Part shown: positions 30,824 to 41,564 of the stretch, piece by piece
Position numbering within the stretch: position 1 is the stretch's first letter
Layout of the letters: each line of letters begins with the position of its first letter
Assembly: GCA_963210315.1 (NCBI GenBank)
Contig: OY723296.1
Span: 1,488,001-1,552,000 of the forward strand
Source: Rhynchopus euleeides
Taxonomy: Eukaryota > Euglenozoa > Diplonemea > Diplonemida > Diplonemidae
Direction: 5' to 3'
Length of the DNA: 64,000 nt
Position numbers and translations under genes: made by a program
The notes under the pieces: model-generated
The model's database searches: none
What the model was told of the DNA's origin: nothing
The model's input: the letters and a program-made list of their open reading frames with translations, nothing else

Positions 30824-32713
30824 TGATGGGGGTGGGGTGGGTGGGGGGGGCGGGGGGTGAGGTTTGACGGGGTCTCTCCTCCAGAATGGTGCACCACCTT
30901 CTCGCCAACGTTGGCACACACCAACAACCTGCATTGTCCAGATGTTGCACGCCAGATTTGGATGTTGCCGTGCTCTTCGTCGTGCCATCGGAATCATGCC
31001 AAAGAGTAGGCGATATGCAAGCCCTCCGCGCTCGCCCCGTTTCAGGTGATGCGCCCGACGACTTACAACCGACACTCCCTCACGGGCAGGTGTGTTGAGT
31101 GAGTTTCCAAATCGAAAGCCTTCTATTTATTTCTCCCACCCAACAGACAGGCTGAGTGTGTCTAAACCGGAAAGAAAAATGGACGGAAAGAACACCCGTA
31201 TTCTGTTTGTGCGCGCACCGAGCTCAAGGGGGGGAGTGTGAGTGTCGGTGCTTTCATAGACCTGCGCATTCTTTTGTTTGGAGTTGTGCTGACAAGGGGG
31301 GGGGGGGGTGAGGGGTGAGGGGTTTTTTTGTCGCGCTCGACGAATGCCCTCGCTGGTTTTTCTCACCCCCCCCCCCCTTTTCTGATCTGCAGTGCAAAGG
31401 GGTGGGGCCCACACCACAATGCACTGCCGTAATAAAGATGCCAATGCGGTGCCACGTCTGATCCCCCCTTTACCAAGTAAACTTGTTTAAGCAGCTCTGC
31501 TGCGTCTAGGGAGGTCTAGGGTGTAGGTAGTACTTGAGAATGATTACTAGTATGGGGCATATGCCCGTCTGACCTCTTACCTACGGGTAAGGATGGAAGG
31601 GGAAGTGCACCAGCCGCCACTCAGCGCCCTTCATCAGGCCACTGAGTCGCTTCCCCGGCTGTGCTCTCTCTCCCCCGTACGTTTCGCCTTGCTGGCCAAC
31701 TGGAGACTTCTGCAGGATGACACCCCGCCCCACCTCCTCTTGCCTCGAGCTGTGTGTCGCTGATGTGTTTGCTGTTGTGTTGCTGTTATTCACCACACAC
31801 CTATCACCCTAGGACCTCCCATAAAAATATTCTTCGCTTTGACAAGCAAAAAAAAGCCTTTCTTGTTGCTGTGGCACCCACACCATACAATCATCTCATA
31901 TCTTATCAACCCGAGGGGACGAATGCCGAACAACTAATACGCCTATGAGCCCAGGTGCATAACAAACCTCCGGACGAGGCTGTGAAGTGGGTTAAGGGTG
32001 TTGGGTTGGGTTCCGTCTGATGTTTTCCACCCGGGGGGGAATGTGCTGTGTCTCGTGTCCTGCCGCAAAGTGCCACTGATGTCATTTGTTCATTCATGGG
32101 TTGTGCCAACCAAACGTGCCAGTCACTGAGTGTTGACTGGCATACCTGAATTGTGAGGAAGCTCACATTCTATTCCTGCTCTCTTGAGTGAAGGCGCCTC
32201 CCCATCATCGCGTGTGTCTCCCCTTGGCGAGCGGAATTCGTTAGAGGGCGTCCACCTCTTCGTACCCCTCCCTGCTGACCAGGCCTCTGCCCCGAACACC
32301 CCCTCGTGGAAGGCGTGTGCATCCTTTTTGTTTTCCCCCAGTGTTTTTTTCCCCGGGTTTGGCGCACAAACAACAGCCTTATCTTTTTTTTTCATCTTCG
32401 GATCAGGGGTTTTTCTAGGATTCAGATTTTTCGAAACGGGGGGGGTCAGTCGTGTTTTTTGCCTCGAAAAATTTTTTCACCGTGGGGAGAACGCTCGGGC
32501 GCTTCGCGCCCTCGCTGCCAACGTGACCCCAGCAGTCGTACCCGGCTGTTGCGACATGTGTCCTTGTGTTGTCACATTCCCATTCCTGGAGTCATGTACC
32601 GAATGGGCTCCCTCCACGGTACTTCTCCCGCTCGCGCCATCCTCAGGTATACCCCCTGATATGCCACAGCCAGAAGCGCAAGGACTTGGTTACTAGACGG
32701 GCACACGCTAGCT

Positions 32714-32773
32714 GGGGGGTCTGGGGGGCAGAGCCCCCCAGCCGCCGGAGGCCACGGTAGTGAACATCTGTTC
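32714..32773 (+). repeat. Hairpin cassette copy 3
   Basis: GGGGGTCTGGGGGGCAGAGC, CCCCCAGCCGCCGGAGGCC, ACGGTAGTGAACATCTGTTC. It lies inside the hAT-like element. Confidence 0.85.
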
Positions 32774-32870
32774 ATTGTGGGCGTAGATTCTGTGCGTCCT
32801 CCTGAGGCTACTGGAGTCGTTGAATTCTGATGGGAATCGAATGACTTGAGTACGAGACACACGCCACAAG

Positions 32871-32927
32871 GGGGGTCTGGGGGGCGGAGCCCCCCAGCCG
32901 CCGGAGGCCGCGGTAGTGAACGTCTGG
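32871..32927 (+). repeat. Hairpin cassette copy 4
   Basis: GGGGGTCTGGGGGGCGGAGC, CCCCCAGCCGCCGGAGGCC, GCGGTAGTGAACGTCTG. It lies inside the hAT-like element, 157 bp after copy 3. Confidence 0.85.
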
Positions 32928-33871
32928 CTCTTGGCTGGACTCATCCTCATCCCCCACTAGAAACACGCCTGCCTGTGGTCACGGAAAATGTGAAAAAACT
33001 GACCCAAAAACTGACCCCCCCCGGGGGGGGTCAGAATTTTCGGGAAAATCTCGGGGGGGGTCATTGACCCCCCCCGACCCCCCTGGAAAAACCCCTGCTT
33101 CGGATAGCTTCCAGCAAACCCCGCCTCCACGCACACTCTACGTGTCACATCACAGGCCGAGAGGGCCTTCGATACCACACCCGTCTTAGCCCAGAACCAA
33201 AACAGCAACCCGATATTCTATAAAACACACTCGTGGGTGGAGCGACCTCCCACAGTTGCTGTCACGTCACGATCTAGCGGGGCACGATAGGTGCTGTTGT
33301 GGAGAGTGGCGGGGATTCCCGTCTCCTCCCATGTATTATTGGTATGGGGAAGTGTCACATCCCTTGTTGCTGCTCGCTCTTCACCCACAGCGCCAGCCGA
33401 AGCAGCAGGCGTGTTGGTGTGGGCAGGGCAAAGCAAAGCTGGCAGGACAGCACACAGCGATGCTCTTCTTCTGAGTGTCTTGACTCCTGCTGAGAATTAG
33501 AATATTATACTTCCACAAGCGGTGGTCAGCAGACAAGCTAGAAGGTAGGCAGAGGGCTCCCTCGAAAGTTGCGCAACCACTATGGAAGGGGGCTCCCTGA
33601 GGAGCACTGTGAAAAAAGTGAACAGGAATAAGCCCCCCGACACACAGAACGCGTGGTGTGGGGCACTGGCAGTTCTTTCTCCCTCTTCTCTCTCTCTCTT
33701 GGACGCAATAGCGTAGCGTTGCGAAGAGAACTTGTTTTGTGCGTCACATATGTCACACACTGCGTATGCAGGAGGTGCCGGGGAGCTACACGCGGAGACT
33801 GCCCCGCCCTAGCTTCCCACCCAAGCATCATCTGTATTGACCTCACGCAACAAACACATTACAAAACAAGT

Positions 33872-33902
<31 letters not shown>

Positions 33903-34604
33903 CCGCCAGTTGTTCAACCCTATTATGGGCGTTTCAAACAGTGCTCAAAAATAAAATAACGAAAACCCGCAAGAAGCGGGCGAAAGTGTACAGCTCGGGG
34001 GGGGGTCTTCACTCTGTGCCAAACTGTGTCAATCTGCCACCATTCTTGTGAGGCGGACTCGCTTTTATCTGCACGACTGAGCGAAGTACCATGCCAGCAA
34101 ATCACACTGCCTCTGGTGGGTTGCCCTGCTCACTGGAGGTAATTTGTCTTTTTTTTTGACGCGCGCGCCCCTTCTCTTCCCTAAGGGTGTGCGGTGCAGT
34201 GCCTTCTGGGTGCACTTCTTCGTGGATGCCCCTGGGTGAACACCCCGCTCCGCTTTTGGTGGTGGGGACATGCACGGACCGGCGGCGTTTCTCTCTCCGT
34301 CTCGATTTATTATACACCACGGCAATCACTGCCACAGAGCATGCCTCTTCTCTTAGCTGCATTGCCCCTCGCTCACTACCCATATTTTTTTGGGAGAAAA
34401 TTACCGACCGTCAGGAGGGTGGGTTGGGCATTTGCTGGGCTCGCCCTACCGCCGATTGACTTCGATGTTCGGCGCGCCGCCGGGTTCTGTTTAGAATGAA
34501 CACGCAGACCCTGCCAGATTGCAGTGGGGTGCACTCGGAAAGGAACCCGGCGGCAAACTTACCCCACGAGAAAGAATACGGGAGAACGATACAGAAAAGA
34601 GTAA

Positions 34605-35762
34605 CTTTTTTAAACACTGTGCCTGGAATTTTGTCCAAAAAATATCACGTTTTCGCACAAGGCAAAAAATGGTCAAAAAACCCGAAAATCGGGTTCGTAG
34701 GGTATAGGTCCCCTGTCTGAAAATGCAAAATATGGCCCCGCAGGTGCCCCCAGAGTGATTTAAAATTGGAAAATCGACATTTTCCACCTACGGGAAATCC
34801 CCCAAAATAGGGGGTCCCCAGCCACGATCCCCAAAAAAATGTCCCGCGCGCCTCTAAGGCACTCTGGATTTTTATTATGTCATCCAGATGCCACATCTGG
34901 TTCCAGGAACACCGGTTTTTGGCCTCAGGAAGTCGAAAAATATGTGTGGAAATTTTTATTCCTGACCAGGATCCCCTAAAAGGCCGATTTCCCCTGTTTA
35001 CACATGGGGGATTTCATGCAACGCCCGCTCGTGTGCTGGGTGTGGTATCCGCGACGTGGACGCGGTCGCCCTCTTCCTCCCAGAAGCCACTGATCTTCCT
35101 CATCCAACTTCACCTCCGGATGTACGCGGCACGTGCTTGGGTTGTCCTGTCGCAGTGCAGCAGAAGTTCCCCTGTGCACTGCTGCCCAAGCCATTTCGGC
35201 TGCACGGAATATGCCACGCAGAGTAACCTGGTATCGCGTGACCAGCTCGTGAGGCTTGGTGCCCCGAATCGAATCGATAGGCTGCGAGGTGCATTGCCTC
35301 GGTCAGTTGATGTCCTTGCGTGTGCATTTTTGTGCCCAACAGTCCCTTGGGTACCTGCAGCGCAGGTGCCTGCACTGGACCAGGACTCCTGATTTACCTC
35401 TGGCACTTGTTGATCGGAACGGATGCGGCGACATTCCACGGTGCCCATGGATAGCCATGCCGGCACGAAAGTACGTTCACGACGGTTGATTACCATTGCT
35501 GCACTCTGTCAGAACCCGAAGCGTCTCAGCACACCTGAACGCCCACCAGGCCCAGCAGGGGGTGAAACCAAAGGGTCCCCCCTGGGGTTTTTTGACCCAA
35601 AATTTTCGAATTCGACATGTCCCCGGGATTTCCACTATGTCGCAGATTTCGACCATTGGGTCAAGAAAACCTAAAAATCTAGGGGGGAGGTGCTGAAGGA
35701 TTGCACTGAAAATTTTATCTAACTCGGTCAAAATTCCAGGCACAGGGTTTTAAAAAATACAG
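34605..35762. mobile_element. ~1.16-kb TIR element
   Basis: The left end TTTTTTAAACACTGTGCC then TGGAATTTTGTCC pairs with the right end GGTCAAAATTCCA then GGCACAGGGTTTTAAAAAA. A nested inverted pair TTTTTTGACCCAAAATTTTC / CCATTGGGTCAAGAAAACC lies at 35589-35672. No coding sequence was recognised; exact ends are uncertain. Confidence 0.5.
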
Positions 35763-36428
35763 GCTGTCAGCACGAATGAAAGCTGATACACCCAAGTTTA
35801 AAATGGTTGGCAGGCGAGCGCAGCGCCCTCAGAAACCTCATACACCACACAGGGGGTGTGTGGCTGCGCTCAGCAGAGGTCTGGATACCACATCGCACAA
35901 CCACACACAAGCATCTTTCTGTCGCAGCGGTGAGCATATTTTCGAGTGCCCTGTTCTTGATACAGCCCAGCACTGTCACACACCCGCACACAGCAGCAGG
36001 TTGTTGTATTTTTCCTGCAAAGCTTCCCCATGCTCATCAAACAAGCCGCCCCTCGCCCCTTCCCACATACCCCCCAACCCCACGGATACACACAGCAGAC
36101 AAGGGACGGATGGCTGGATATTGCAATCCTTTGCCCCGCGCTGCACCCCCCCCCCCCCCCCTCTTTGTTGACACAACCTGCATAACGAGTGAAGGGTGAT
36201 CATTCTTGTGCTCCCTTCAAATTTGATTTCACTACCCCCCCCTCTTTGTTGTGCCAGCGCTGTGCCTCCCGCCATGCCTCTTCTGTTCTGAGAGGCGGGG
36301 GTGCTCGCTGCTTCTGCGCTTCTGGGTGATGGCGAGGTGTTCCCCACCATCCCCACCACCCCCGTCCCGTGGGCACAACCTGGTGCCACATGCAGATTGC
36401 AAACAAAGTGTAAGCAACGAAGCTTTTC
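35763..36428. other. Short intergenic segment
   Basis: No gene, repeat or RNA is recognised apart from a poly-C run at 36147-36160. Confidence 0.4.
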
Positions 36429-36840
36429 TACACGGTGGGATCCTGTAAAATGTAGTACTATTTTTGTCCACTATAAGTTGCCACTATATAGTGACTATAT
36501 ACTGGACACATAGTACTATATGGAAATGGTATACTGCCGAATTTGTCACACTTACTCGCCACATACTGGACACATTCTCAATTATACTGGACACATACTG
36601 GGCAAATAGTGGCACGGCGACTATAATAGTCGCCATGTCAGTATTATAGTGACTATTATAGTGGACGTGCGACTATTATAGTCGCATGTCCACTATAATA
36701 GTCACTATAATAGTGGCACGCCACTATTATAGTGACTATTATAGTGGACATGGCGACTATTATAGTGACTATAATAGTCACCCGTCCACTATTATAGTGA
36801 CTATTTGGGGCTGTCGGGCCAGTCGAAATTTTCTGGGGTC
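36429..36840. repeat. Left TIR with CTATTATAG palindromic array
   Basis: After TACACGGTGGGATCC come about twenty overlapping copies of ACTATTATAGTGGAC / GTCCACTATAATAGTCAC in both orientations, giving near-perfect hairpins. It ends with GGCTGTCGGGCCAGTCGAA. Confidence 0.8.
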
Positions 36841-39205
36841 AAAAAAAATCGCAAAAAATCACAAACGGACCACAAAAAATCGCAAAAAATCACAAAAGGC
36901 CAAGTTCTTCGCGGTGGACCACAAGCTGGGGGACAGGGCCGAGCTCACTCGTTCCTGGGCGGCGCGGATAGTGGTGCCGTTGATGCGGGCGGTGGGGCGG
37001 TCGTCGCTCCGCAGGGGGGCGCTGTGCACGGACCTGCGCTCTGGTCAGACTCGGGAGCGGGTCTTGCCGGATCCGCTGGTGGGCGTGGAGCCGGACTACT
37101 TCTTCGCGCCTGACACGGACCTGGCCCCCGCGCCACACTTCGACGGGCACATGGACGCGGAGGATTTCATGTGTGACCCGGATGACGCGGCGGGCCCCGA
37201 GGAGCCGACCCCTGAACCCGAACCTGCCCCTCCCCGCCGCCCACGCCCGCCGCCTCCCCCCGCGGAGGGGGACCTCCCGCAGCCGGCGGGTGGGGTGGCG
37301 GCTGACCCCCTGGCCCAATTGCTGGAGTGGCGCGGCCAGACGGACGGGAGGCTGAGCTTGTCGTCCCTGCAGCAGCAGGCGCGGCTGGGCCTGGTCGAGC
37401 CGGACGGGTGGTCGTTCCGGGTGGGGGACTGTGCTTTTGATGCGTTGGCCACGCTGGGTGCCCGATCGGTGAAGCAATCCAGCGGGTGGCTGCGCCAAGA
37501 GGCAGTCCGCAGGGCGATGCGCGACCCGGACCTCCGGATGCGGGTGGAGGAGGGTCCGAACCAGTGGGCCGAGCAGATGATGCGCGCAGGGAGCGACGAC
37601 GTGCGCACCTGGGCGGACTTCATCGCCCTGGCGGCGGCTGCGCGCGTGACCAGATGCGTCGTCCTCGTGCTCATCGACAACCACCAGCCGATGCTTCTGT
37701 CCCCAGTAGGTGCGGGTGCAGTGGTGGACGCCCACTGTCTGCGGAGGACGGGGGGGCAACATGGGCACTACGTGCCCCTAGTTATGCCGGAGCCCATGCG
37801 TCAGCACCTGGCGGGTCTTCCCCCGAAGCCGATGGCAGCGGATGTCACGGGGTGCGATGGTGATAGTCCCATGCAGATGGTGCGTCAGGGGGGCTCGGCG
37901 GGCCAGGTGGAGGAGTGCGAGAAGTGCCGCCGCCCGTTCGACCGCTCCGCGAGGCATCACGCGTGTGGCAGATGCTGGCGCAAAGTGTGCGCGTCGTGCG
38001 CAGTGCGGGGTGAGCGGTGCCCAGGCTACATTGACCGGGTGGCGGTGGATGTCGACGCTCCAGACCCTGCGGAGCAACCCGCGGTCACCCCGGATCTGCG
38101 GGAGGTCCTGGAGTCCGCCCGGGCGCGCCCCCGCCGGCGGAAGCCCATCCCGAGCCGCATGCACGACACGCCGATGGGGCCCAGGCAGCCGAGTGCCCCG
38201 CACGACTCGTCGGGGGCTGCGCACCATCCAACGCGGGTGAAGGAGGAAGTGGCGGAGGAGCCGGTCGCTCCCGGCCAGGACGTGGAGATGCACCAGGGCG
38301 GAGGCTCCCAAACCTCAAACACAGCCCCCTCTGGTGCGCCCTCCGCGACCCACGGCCACAGCGTGCCCCCGGCGGAGAGTGCCTCCCGGGCTGCCCCAGC
38401 CCCCATGCAGGGGCAGGCCCAACATGCAGAGTGCCCGCCGTCGGGGTCGGGGGCCACAGAGAACCACCAGGGCGGAGGCTCCCAAACCTCAAACACAGCC
38501 CCCTCTGGTGTGCCCTCTGCGGCTCCGGTCACGGCGGCAGGCGCCCAGCCGTCTGGCCCCGCTCAGGCCGCGCGGCGCCGCCAGGGCGGAGGCTCCCACA
38601 CCTTCAACACAGCCCCCTCTGGCACCTCTGGCGGAACAGCCCCCGGTGGGGCTGGCGGGATCCAGGGGGTTGCTGCGACGATGATGCGCAACGCCGCGCA
38701 GGCCCGCCGGGACGGGCAGCGCCGCAGCCGGACGGCCGCGTCCTCGAGACGCCTGGAGGAGCTGCGTCAGGGTGACGCGGCGGGCCCCATGGAGTTCGAC
38801 GACGACCCGGCGAACGTGTGGGAGCCCGAGGACGACCTCCAGGCCATCGACGCCTACGGGGACGACGAGACGCCCGCGGCGAACATCCCCGCTCTGCAGG
38901 AGCTTGCGGCGTCCCGTGTCTGGGCCGAGGGGGTGGTAGCGCGGGCCCGCGGCATGGCCCCCTGCGTCTCGATGGGAGGAGCCATCCCCCGCACCGTCGA
39001 GGCGTGGAGGCACTGCTTCCACCCCAGCTATGGCCTTTGCCCCCTCTCGCCCAGGGTGGCAGGTGACGTAGCGGCGGAGTGGCTGCAGGCGCGCATCCTG
39101 CAAGGGGGCGCGCAGGCCGAGCCCGGGAACCAGACGAGGGAGCCGGGGGTCAGCCTGCGCGTCTACATGCGCAAGCTGCAGACGGAGGTGGAGCGGGGCG
39201 AGTAG
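36841..39205 (+). CDS. OTU-like cysteine protease with FYVE-like zinc finger (mobile-element gene)
   Basis: The frame is open from 36686 to the TAG at 39205. Its first 50 codons are the palindromic array, and the next 20 are an AAAAAATCACAAAA-type microsatellite, so the true start is unknown; coding composition begins near 36900. Counting from the 36686 ATG, an OTU-type domain spans about 238-367: nucleophile Cys249 in DGWSFRVGDCAFDAL, a conserved W-x-DFIALAAAA region, and the catalytic His361 in HGHYVPL. OTU enzymes remove ubiquitin and are known in some transposable elements and viruses. A treble-clef finger follows (C-x2-C then RHHACGRC and CASC, about 409-448), like FYVE fingers. The C-terminal half is disordered, with three HQGGGSQTSNTAPSG-type repeats. 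The protein is probably element-encoded rather than a host gene. Confidence 0.72.
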
Positions 39206-39230
39206 GCGGAGCAGCGTCCCCACCCCCACC

Positions 39231-39269
<39 letters not shown>

Positions 39270-39990
39270 GACCTTCCCCCCCCCCCCCCTTTCATAGATG
39301 TGTGCAGGTGGCCGTTGTGAATGGTTAGACAGGGGCTGGCCACCCCCTCCCCCGGGCTCTGCACAGCAGGTCTGGGTTAGAAACAACATAACCCCCCCCC
39401 CCTTCCTCCCCTCCCTTCCTCCCCCCTCCCCTCCCCTCCCCTCCCCTCCCCTCCCCTCCCCTCCCCTCCCCTCCCCTCCCCTCCCCTCCCCTCCCCTCCC
39501 CTCCCCTCCCCTCCCCTCCCCTCCCCTCCCCTCCCCTCCCCTCCCCTCCCCTCCCCTATTGATGTCCCCCCCCCCCCTCCCCCAGCGCTTTGCCGCTCGT
39601 GTGAGTACCGCCCTGACTGGGAGAAAGGGTGGGGCTGGTTGGGTTGGCGGAGTTGGGCGGATGGGCGAAACGGAAAAATCGACGAGGTCGCAGCGTCAGG
39701 GCGTTCTGGGCTGGCTGGTGGTGGTTGGGACAAGACCGACGAGATTAGAAGCGGCACTGGTAGACGGGTTTTGAGGCCCCCCGCCCCCAGGTTCCCCCTG
39801 CCCACCTGGACGGACCCAAGTGCCTCACACCGGATCTCTCCCCACCCGGTGGTCCACCTGACGGATACGCGCAAAAAAAAAAACAAAAGGCGGTCGCGAT
39901 TTTTTTTGCGATTTTTTGTGCTTTTTTGTGATTTTTTGTGATTTTTTTTGTGATTTTTTGCGTTTTTTTGTGGGCTCGGCAAATCAACAA
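39206..39990. repeat. Poly-C tract, (CCCCT)n minisatellite and (TTTTTTGTG)n tract
   Basis: 39228-39267 is almost pure C. 39424-39557 is about 27 tandem CCCCT units. 39896-39970 is a run of TTTTTTGTGATTTTTTG-type units. No gene is present. Confidence 0.9.
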
Positions 39991-40664
39991 AGGTGCTTTC
40001 ATCAAAGCGCACTGCCCAGTCGTCGCAGTCTGAACCTGGATTCACCTTCCTGCCCCCTCATGTCCCATCTGCCGCAAAGAGAGAGGCGGATGCCCTTGGC
40101 GCGCCCGACATCCCGCCACCGGGAAAAACGCCTGCAACTTGCGCAACGGTTAGCGCCTTGGACGTCCGGCCTTTCCCAGGCTTACTTCCCCTACCCCTCT
40201 GCAAGGGTACTCATTGCCCCTCGTTCCTCTCACCCCGCCCCCTGGGCGCCCCTGTTTCGAAAACAAAGGCCGTTGGGCAATCTGACTCGAAACCTCCAGC
40301 AGTGGCTACCGGCTTCCTGTTTGATGCGCCAAGCAGGCCACTCACTACAGCTAAAGTCAAGGCATGGAGGTGGTTACTTCCCCCTTGCGCGATTGACCCC
40401 ATTCCCCACAAGGTTCGTCTGTCGAAGATCCATCGGCAGAAACGTTTCCGAGCCCGGGCTTTCCCTTTTGACCCCCCCCGCCAGATCAGGCGTTCATCAG
40501 ACTTCCTTCCCAGTAAGTGGAAGGTCCCGCGCTATTTTCAACGCGCGGCCGAGGTATCACCCTCCGAGCTTCATTCGGTGGAGCCTCCGACCTTCAGTGT
40601 TCACGTGCCTTTCCCTATTTTAACAAAAGAAAGGAGCAGATCGCGCCCGTGTGGTGTGACTTAG
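39991..40664 (+). pseudogene. 5'-truncated non-LTR retrotransposon ORF, C-terminal fragment 1
   Basis: The frame is open for about 223 codons and has no convincing start. It follows a (TTTTTTGTGA)n tract and ends with KERSRSRPCGVT and TAG. The same terminal motif (R-x-RPCGVT / RAKPCGVT / RPSGVT) ends two other fragments downstream. The sequence is Pro/Ser/Arg-rich with KxRRYFQR-type basic clusters, like the disordered C-terminal tail of the longer copy at 41565-45098. It is followed by a type-B 3' UTR. Confidence 0.6.
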
Positions 40665-40790
40665 TAAATGACTTGGATAGCGTATCAGTTCTCGTGCGTC
40701 GTCTTTCGTAGACGTTCTGTACGATGCGGATCCGCTAATCCAACATAGCAAACGTTTTTTTGTGTTTTTTTGTGATTTTTTGCGGTCCGT
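40665..40790 (+). mobile_element. Retrotransposon 3' UTR (type B) and microsatellite tail
   Basis: The blocks GATAGCGTATCAGTTCTCG, TCTTTCGTAGACGTTCTG, TACGATGCGGATCCGC and TAATCCAACATAGCAAACG end in TTTTTTTGTG repeats. The same UTR recurs at 45647-45712 and, diverged and antisense, at 5230-5450. Confidence 0.7.
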
Positions 40791-40799
40791 TTGTGGCCC

Positions 40800-40920
40800 G
40801 GTTAGCGGGCCCGGTTCCTCACGGTATGGTCCTTCGGGGCCAGGCTGCGATGCCAGCACGCTAACCCAAATTGCAATACGTTTTTTTGTGATTTTTTGTG
40901 ATTTTTTTTGCGCCGGAATT
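40800..40920 (+). mobile_element. Retrotransposon 3' UTR (type A) and microsatellite tail, no ORF
   Basis: GCGGGCCCGGTTCCTCACGG, GGTCCTTCGGGGCCAGG, GATGCCAGCACGCTAACCC and AAATTGCAATACG are followed by TTTTTTTGTGATTTTTTGTG. About 88 bases match 45113-45190 almost exactly. It is an extremely 5'-truncated insertion. Confidence 0.75.
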
Positions 40921-41564
40921 TTTTTTTTGGGTGGGGGTACCTGTAGGAAAGTACCCCCCTGGACAGGGGTACTTCACCCAATTGGAGTTTCCCAGTAAGG
41001 GGTATCAATAGGCACCCCATGGCCAAAATGACCCCACCACGATCCGCACGGGTCCCAAATATCCCAAAGAACGGGTTTTTGAAAAATCCGAGGGGGGGGT
41101 CCCGCTGGGTGGGGAGGTGGGATGTGGTGTGCTGGCTGCCGCTGGGTGGGCTGGAATGGCCAGCCCTCTTTTACGCCGCGGCCTCACTACAGCAGCTCAA
41201 CCCCGGTCACGCGGCTTGTTTGCCTTCGAGCATTGTTGTTCGTGTTGTGCATGTTTCTGCGCTAAGAGCCCGACGGAGCAAAAGTAGAACCTGCTGCGCT
41301 AGCCCCACCATGCCAGCCTCAGTCCGACAGGACGCGCGCAGGTACCGGGCCCCCTCTGCACTGGAAACTCAAAACCAGACAAATGAATCGCCCAACTGAA
41401 TCGTGCTAGCTAAACTCCGGAAAGAAGTGTCTTTTTTCGTTGAACGCAGCCAAATATAAGACCTAACCTGTTTTGGCGCACGGGTGTGATGACAGAAGGG
41501 AAAAGTGCTAGCACGAACATGATGTTGGTCTTCTGGTTATGTCTGGTTTCTTAGAACACTTAAC
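40921..41564. other. Spacer between retrotransposon fragments
   Basis: It contains GTACC...GGTAC palindromic pieces at 40935-40975 and otherwise unrecognised sequence. No gene is supported. Confidence 0.4.

Larger units (their letters stand above)
32404..33097. mobile_element. hAT-like non-autonomous element with 8-bp target duplication
   Basis: The ends are CAGGGGTTTTTCTAGG and CCTGGAAAAACCCCTG in inverted orientation. The 8 bases CTTCGGAT occur directly on both sides (32396-32403 and 33098-33105). hAT transposons are known for 8-bp duplications and CAGNG-type ends. It contains no transposase. Inside are two hairpin cassettes (32714 and 32871) and GGGGGGGTCA / TGACCCCCC palindromes. Confidence 0.85.
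30824..34604. other. Intergenic region with an hAT-like element
   Basis: No gene is supported. It holds poly-G/poly-C tracts (31295-31308, 31366-31378), the hAT-like element at 32404-33097, (CT)n at 33869-33901 and generic sequence without recognised content. Confidence 0.5.

Noticed and set aside
36484..36830. Regular short repeats that could suggest a CRISPR array
   Set aside because: The units are overlapping palindromes without unique spacers, and the genome is eukaryotic.
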